From NCBI GenBank assembly GCA_965249835.1, contig CBDFMY010000001.1, positions 372,001-436,000 of the forward strand: 64,000 nt of DNA. The letters are read 5' to 3'. Positions 60,851 to 64,000 of this stretch are shown here, one piece after another (the stretch's first letter is position 1; each line of letters begins with the position of its first letter). Position numbers and translations under genes: made by a program. The notes below the pieces were generated by a model. That model did no database searches. It was not told the DNA's origin and saw only the letters and a list, made by a program, of their open reading frames with translations. Origin of the DNA: JAHRAW01 sp965249835. GTDB taxonomy: Bacteria; Pseudomonadota; Gammaproteobacteria; Arenicellales; Poriferihabitantaceae.

Positions 60851-62266
60851 ATGGCTGTCGTGAACATTGCCGAACAAATCTTGCACAACGATGATTGGCA
60901 ACTGCCGATGGAATTACATCTTGCCAACTTTGATACGTTGCATTGCACGCAAATGTTACGGCTATTACCGGGCAAACGTGCTGTGATGAAGGCACAATGG
61001 CAAGGGCGGACAGTGCTGGTCAAACTGATGTTGAACACCGCGTCGGGCGCACGAGATGCACGGCGGGAAATGGCAGGGTATGAAATTTTGACTGCCGCGA
61101 AAATCACCACCCCCAAATTGCTTTTAAAAACTCGCGGCGATAATGAAAGCCATGTATTAATATTTGAGTTTTTGCAACAAGAACAAAACCTTCATGCGTT
61201 GTGGCGCGACCATGCCGAGCACCGTCCACAAATTGCGCGAGATTGCTTGCAGTTAATCGCGCGCATGCATGCTAACTCTTGCTGTCAAAACGACTTATAC
61301 CTTGATAACTTTTTATTTTCCGAATCAGGGATTTATGTAATCGACTTTGCCTCTGTGTCACGCCACGCCACGGCTACATATGGTAAATGGCAACGCCGAA
61401 ATTTAGCGTTGTTTTTCGCATCGTTCTCGCCATTATCGCGCAATATTTTGTTGGAGGCGTTGCAAGAAAGTTATCCTGCCGCAGCGGCTGACGACAAACT
61501 TGCACACGCGATTACACGCGCATCACAGCGTTCCAAATCACGCTATCTTAAAAAATGTTTTCGCCAGTGCAGTGAATTTTCCGTGTATAAAAATTGGCGA
61601 GGATTTGCTGTTTGGAGTCGCGCTCATGAATGTGAAGACTTGCTTTCTTTGGTGAAAAATCCGGAGGAATGGATGGCAAAAGGCGAGTTGTTGAAAGATG
61701 GAACTTCGGCGACGGTGGTGCGTGTTACCATGACTGTAATGCGCGGCGCACACGAAAAAACCGTGGTTATTAAACGCAATAACATCAAGAATTTTTTTCA
61801 CGGCTTACGTTATTGTCTGCGAGCAACGCGTAGCCATACAAATTGGCGCAACGTACATTTGCTGAAAATGGGCGGCATCAAAACACCTACGCCGATTGCG
61901 TTTGTAGAAAAGCGTTGGGGTCCACTTCGTTTGCGTGGATATTATGTGTCTGAATTTAATAGTTTGCCGACGGTAGCGCAAAAGTATGAATCACAAGTGC
62001 CTGGCGAAGATGAGTTGATGTGGTTTGTGGAATTTTTCACGAGCATGCGTCTTGCGCGACTTTATCATGGCGATTTGAAGGCATCCAATTTGTTTGTGAC
62101 AGATCATGGGGTGGCCGTTATTGATTACGATTCATTGAAGCAATGTTCGGAAAAAAATATACACAGGTTTATGTATAAAGACGGTCAGCGTTTTCTAAGA
62201 AACTGGCGCAATAAACCCCAGCACCTTAAATTATTTTCCACGGTTTTTAGGCAATGCGAAGAGTGA
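60851..62266 (+). CDS. Tandem-kinase protein of the lipopolysaccharide-kinase type
   Basis: A 471-residue protein with two kinase-like units. The first has a catalytic-loop segment ARMHANSCCQNDLYLDNFLF (138-157) and VIDFAS (163-168). The second has LYHGDLKASNLFV with HGD at 406-408 and VIDYDS (423-428). The loops resemble the WaaP/KdkA/RIO-like group that phosphorylates lipopolysaccharide core sugars. The first unit has lost the canonical HxD, and the second keeps it. It is the last gene of the glycan operon. Confidence 0.82.
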   Translation: MAVVNIAEQILHNDDWQLPMELHLANFDTLHCTQMLRLLPGKRAVMKAQWQGRTVLVKLMLNTASGARDARREMAGYEILTAAKITTPKLLLKTRGDNESHVLIFEFLQQEQNLHALWRDHAEHRPQIARDCLQLIARMHANSCCQNDLYLDNFLFSESGIYVIDFASVSRHATATYGKWQRRNLALFFASFSPLSRNILLEALQESYPAAAADDKLAHAITRASQRSKSRYLKKCFRQCSEFSVYKNWRGFAVWSRAHECEDLLSLVKNPEEWMAKGELLKDGTSATVVRVTMTVMRGAHEKTVVIKRNNIKNFFHGLRYCLRATRSHTNWRNVHLLKMGGIKTPTPIAFVEKRWGPLRLRGYYVSEFNSLPTVAQKYESQVPGEDELMWFVEFFTSMRLARLYHGDLKASNLFVTDHGVAVIDYDSLKQCSEKNIHRFMYKDGQRFLRNWRNKPQHLKLFSTVFRQCEE

Positions 62267-62589
62267 GCGGCGAAGTCGCGCTGTTTGATGCGAGAATGAC
62301 GGCAAGGCGATGGTGCTTGCTACTTACCGCTAATGTATGAGTGTGTCCCGGCGGCTACGCCACTCTGGATTCCCGCCTGCCGGCGAGAATGACGGGTTGG
62401 GGAGACAATGGTGAATCGGTCGGGAGTGATTTTTTTGAGATGCCAAAAGTAACCGAGAAAAAGGAGTCACGCTAAACCAAACCGCCTGCGTCGTCTGCTG
62501 AAAAAATCCGCGGGAGTTGATAATCCCGCGCCAGACTAAGTAAAATCGGAAAGTTAATTTACTCAATCAAAACTACGAGAGGCACGATC
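62267..62589. repeat. Intergenic repeats after the glycan operon
   Basis: No gene is supported here. The stretch holds an inverted relative of the 53560-53720 repeats, including TGCCAAAAGTAACCGAGAAA (complement of the motif at 53692 and 56363), the GCCGGCGAGAATGACGG motif, and the hairpin-like GCGGGAGTTGATAATCCCGC (62511-62530), which may terminate the operon. GAGAGGCACGATC is the ribosome site of the next gene. Confidence 0.6.
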
Positions 62590-63216
62590 ATGGACAAGGT
62601 TTTTATTTACTGGGATAACTCTACTATTTTTCACGGAGCACAATATTTTGCCGAACAACGAAACGACGGGCCTGATGCGCGCTGGCGTGTGCGAATTGAT
62701 ATTGAAAACATGCTCAAATTAGCGCACGCCAACCGACCGATGGTGAAAGCGGTTGCCGCCGGTTCGATTCCCCCCGAAATGAGTCAGTTGTGGAATCGTC
62801 TGGAGAACATGGATGTGGAAGTCAAGATCTTTGACCGTGGCGCAAGCGACCGCGGAGAACAAGATGTTCCGGACCGCATATTGCAGTTGCGAATGTTGGA
62901 GGATGGACTTGACTACAACGGTGACCCTGGAATCGTAGTGCTACTGACGGGGGATGGTGCCGGGTATGTCGAGGGTGCTGGTTTTCATAGCACATTGACT
63001 CGATTGCATATGAAAGGTTGGCGTATTGAAGTTTTATCGTGGGCACATTCTTGCAACAGGAACATGAGAAAGTGGGTAGAGGAACATGGCATTTTCGTTC
63101 CGCTGGACGATTTTTATGACTCGGTAACTTTCACGATACCTTCCCGCGAAGGACATGAATTTGCCCTTTCTCGCAAATCAGTACCATTGAATTTTGATAA
63201 CCGCGCAAAGTCGTAG
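62590..63216 (+). CDS. NYN-domain putative nuclease
   Basis: A 208-residue protein with acidic patches typical of the NYN/PIN-like fold: VFIYWDNSTIFHGAQYFAEQ at the N-terminus, DRILQLRMLEDGLDY, and VVLLTGDGAGYVEGAGFHST with the later-metal Asp. It is not close in sequence to the NYN protein at 7678. The RNA target is unknown. It has its own ribosome site and is not linked to neighbours. Confidence 0.8.
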   Translation: MDKVFIYWDNSTIFHGAQYFAEQRNDGPDARWRVRIDIENMLKLAHANRPMVKAVAAGSIPPEMSQLWNRLENMDVEVKIFDRGASDRGEQDVPDRILQLRMLEDGLDYNGDPGIVVLLTGDGAGYVEGAGFHSTLTRLHMKGWRIEVLSWAHSCNRNMRKWVEEHGIFVPLDDFYDSVTFTIPSREGHEFALSRKSVPLNFDNRAKS

Positions 63217-63389
63217 CAGTTTGGAATTGTGTCCGGCTTTGCCGGACAACACGCTTTTCGTCTCGTCATTCTGGCTTGAACGGCGCGGCTTCGCCGATTG
63301 TTTAGAAATATCGGCTATTTGGTTTGGCGGAAAAAATAGCCGCGTTCAGCTCTTTTTTCTCTAGCCGTTCGAGGAACAAGGTAGTGGGT

Positions 63390-63557
63390 ATGTTAGAATT
63401 TCGGATTATGGCACAAACAAAGACAAATCAACAGGAGATTGACAGGCAAGTTCTGAAAGAGCAAATGGGATGGTTTGGGGTTTCCAAGCCGTTCGTGAGC
63501 AGTGAATATAAGAAAGATGGGCGTAGCCTCTGGATAACTAAAAACAAGATAAAATAA
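63390..63557 (+). CDS. Small protein, function unknown
   Basis: A 55-residue hydrophilic product (MLEFRIMAQTKTNQQEIDRQ then VLKEQMGWFGVSKPFVSSEY). It ends 7 bases before a nucleotidyltransferase gene and may be its partner in a small operon. An alternative start is the ATG at 63408. No family recognised. Confidence 0.45.
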   Translation: MLEFRIMAQTKTNQQEIDRQVLKEQMGWFGVSKPFVSSEYKKDGRSLWITKNKIK

Positions 63558-63564
63558 CAAGATT

Positions 63565-64000
63565 ATGACGTATTTAGAATGTTTGGAAAATCACGCGAAA
63601 CTTCAGCAAAGAGTGGCAAATTCAAAAGTGAAGTTAGAAGATGTTCGCGAAGCGGTTTCAAAACGCTTGGTAAAAAAGCCAAACCATTATAGTGTTTTTT
63701 GTTGTGGTTCTTTGGGTAGAGGAGATTTTGGTAGAACCTCCGATTTAGACATTTTTGTTTTCTCGAAAAAAGACGAGGATAAGCGGACAAGGCTAAGTGA
63801 CATAGAACTGCTTTCCGAATTAATTTTCGTAAACAAAGAGTTGGGGTTTCCCGAATTCAGCAACGATGGGATGTTTCTGAAAGTTCTGTCTTTTCCTGAA
63901 ATGACAAAATCGATAGGGTGTCCCAAAGATGATGAGAAGAATCTCTTTACCAGCAGAATGTTAATGCTGTTAGAAAGCAAACCTGTGTTCAACGATGTTC
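63565..64000 (+). CDS. Nucleotidyltransferase-fold protein, partial
   Basis: The frame runs from the ATG at 63565 off the end of the window (at least 145 codons). FCCGSLGRGDFGRTSDLDIF carries the G-S…G-R and D-x-D signature of the polymerase-beta-type nucleotidyltransferase fold, as in GlnD-like and antitoxin or defence-type (MNT-like) enzymes. Which subfamily cannot be decided without the C-terminus. Paired with a small upstream gene in an AT-rich context. Confidence 0.75.
   Translation, partial: MTYLECLENHAKLQQRVANSKVKLEDVREAVSKRLVKKPNHYSVFCCGSLGRGDFGRTSDLDIFVFSKKDEDKRTRLSDIELLSELIFVNKELGFPEFSNDGMFLKVLSFPEMTKSIGCPKDDEKNLFTSRMLMLLESKPVFNDV

Overview
The window looks like a piece of a gammaproteobacterial (possibly betaproteobacterial) chromosome of medium GC content. 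The housekeeping genes rho, rpmE, hemL, adk, ssb, pdxH, dnaX-ybaB-recR and the short 4.5S-type SRP RNA fit that assignment. The large load of insertion sequences, decayed genes, toxin-antitoxin genes and dispersed intergenic repeats suggests a genome under relaxed selection, for example a host-associated lineage. That ecological reading is inference.

Layout. 1-6.8 kb is conserved core: rho, rpmE, a secreted thermonuclease-like protein, hemL, an MscS channel, a cold-shock protein, acyP and adk. 6.8-23.5 kb is a mobile and decaying zone. It holds an IS5-type element plus a 0.5-kb remnant of it flanking a NYN-domain gene. It also holds a dimethylglycine/sarcosine dehydrogenase-like gene beside a Rieske oxygenase gene cut to about 35 codons at an IS1595-type element, a copper P-type ATPase, a REP-associated (Y1) transposase with inverted-repeat ends and an internally deleted copy of it, a decapitated hsdR, vapBC, an ISNCY element inside an IS4 transposase, and MFS and transposase relics. 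Core genes resume with ssb, pdxH and tRNA-Ser(GGA).

24.9-46.1 kb, between tRNA-Ser and the SRP RNA gene ffs, is a catabolic block. It contains a polyamine-type ABC importer, a Rieske-FMN glutamate-synthase-like fusion next to a Rieske-TPP-enzyme fusion, a LysE exporter, a 2Fe-2S ferredoxin, acetoacetyl-CoA synthetase, a class III aminotransferase, a PhyH dioxygenase, a DUF1028 protein, RidA, an HpaB-type flavin monooxygenase, a type III/GMAS-like glutamine synthetase homologue and a class V PLP enzyme. Together they suggest uptake, glutamylation, oxidation and deamination of an amine whose carbon leaves as an acyl-CoA. The substrate is unknown. Debris of a restriction-modification-like locus (37.4-39.6 kb) interrupts this block.

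46.6-49.6 kb is ffs-dnaX-ybaB-recR. dnaX carries a correctly phased A AAA AAC slippery site followed at once by a -1 stop, a plausible tau/gamma frameshift. 49.6-56.8 kb holds an AAA ATPase, a DppA-like binding protein, several HicA/HicB/DUF1902 antitoxin or toxin genes, small unknown genes and many repeats. 56.8-62.3 kb is a surface-glycan operon: a GT2 enzyme, two paralogous DXD-type sugar transferases, a LicD-cytidylyltransferase fusion that points to phosphocholine or phosphoethanolamine decoration, and a tandem-kinase protein. The window ends with a second NYN protein, a small unknown gene and a partial nucleotidyltransferase.
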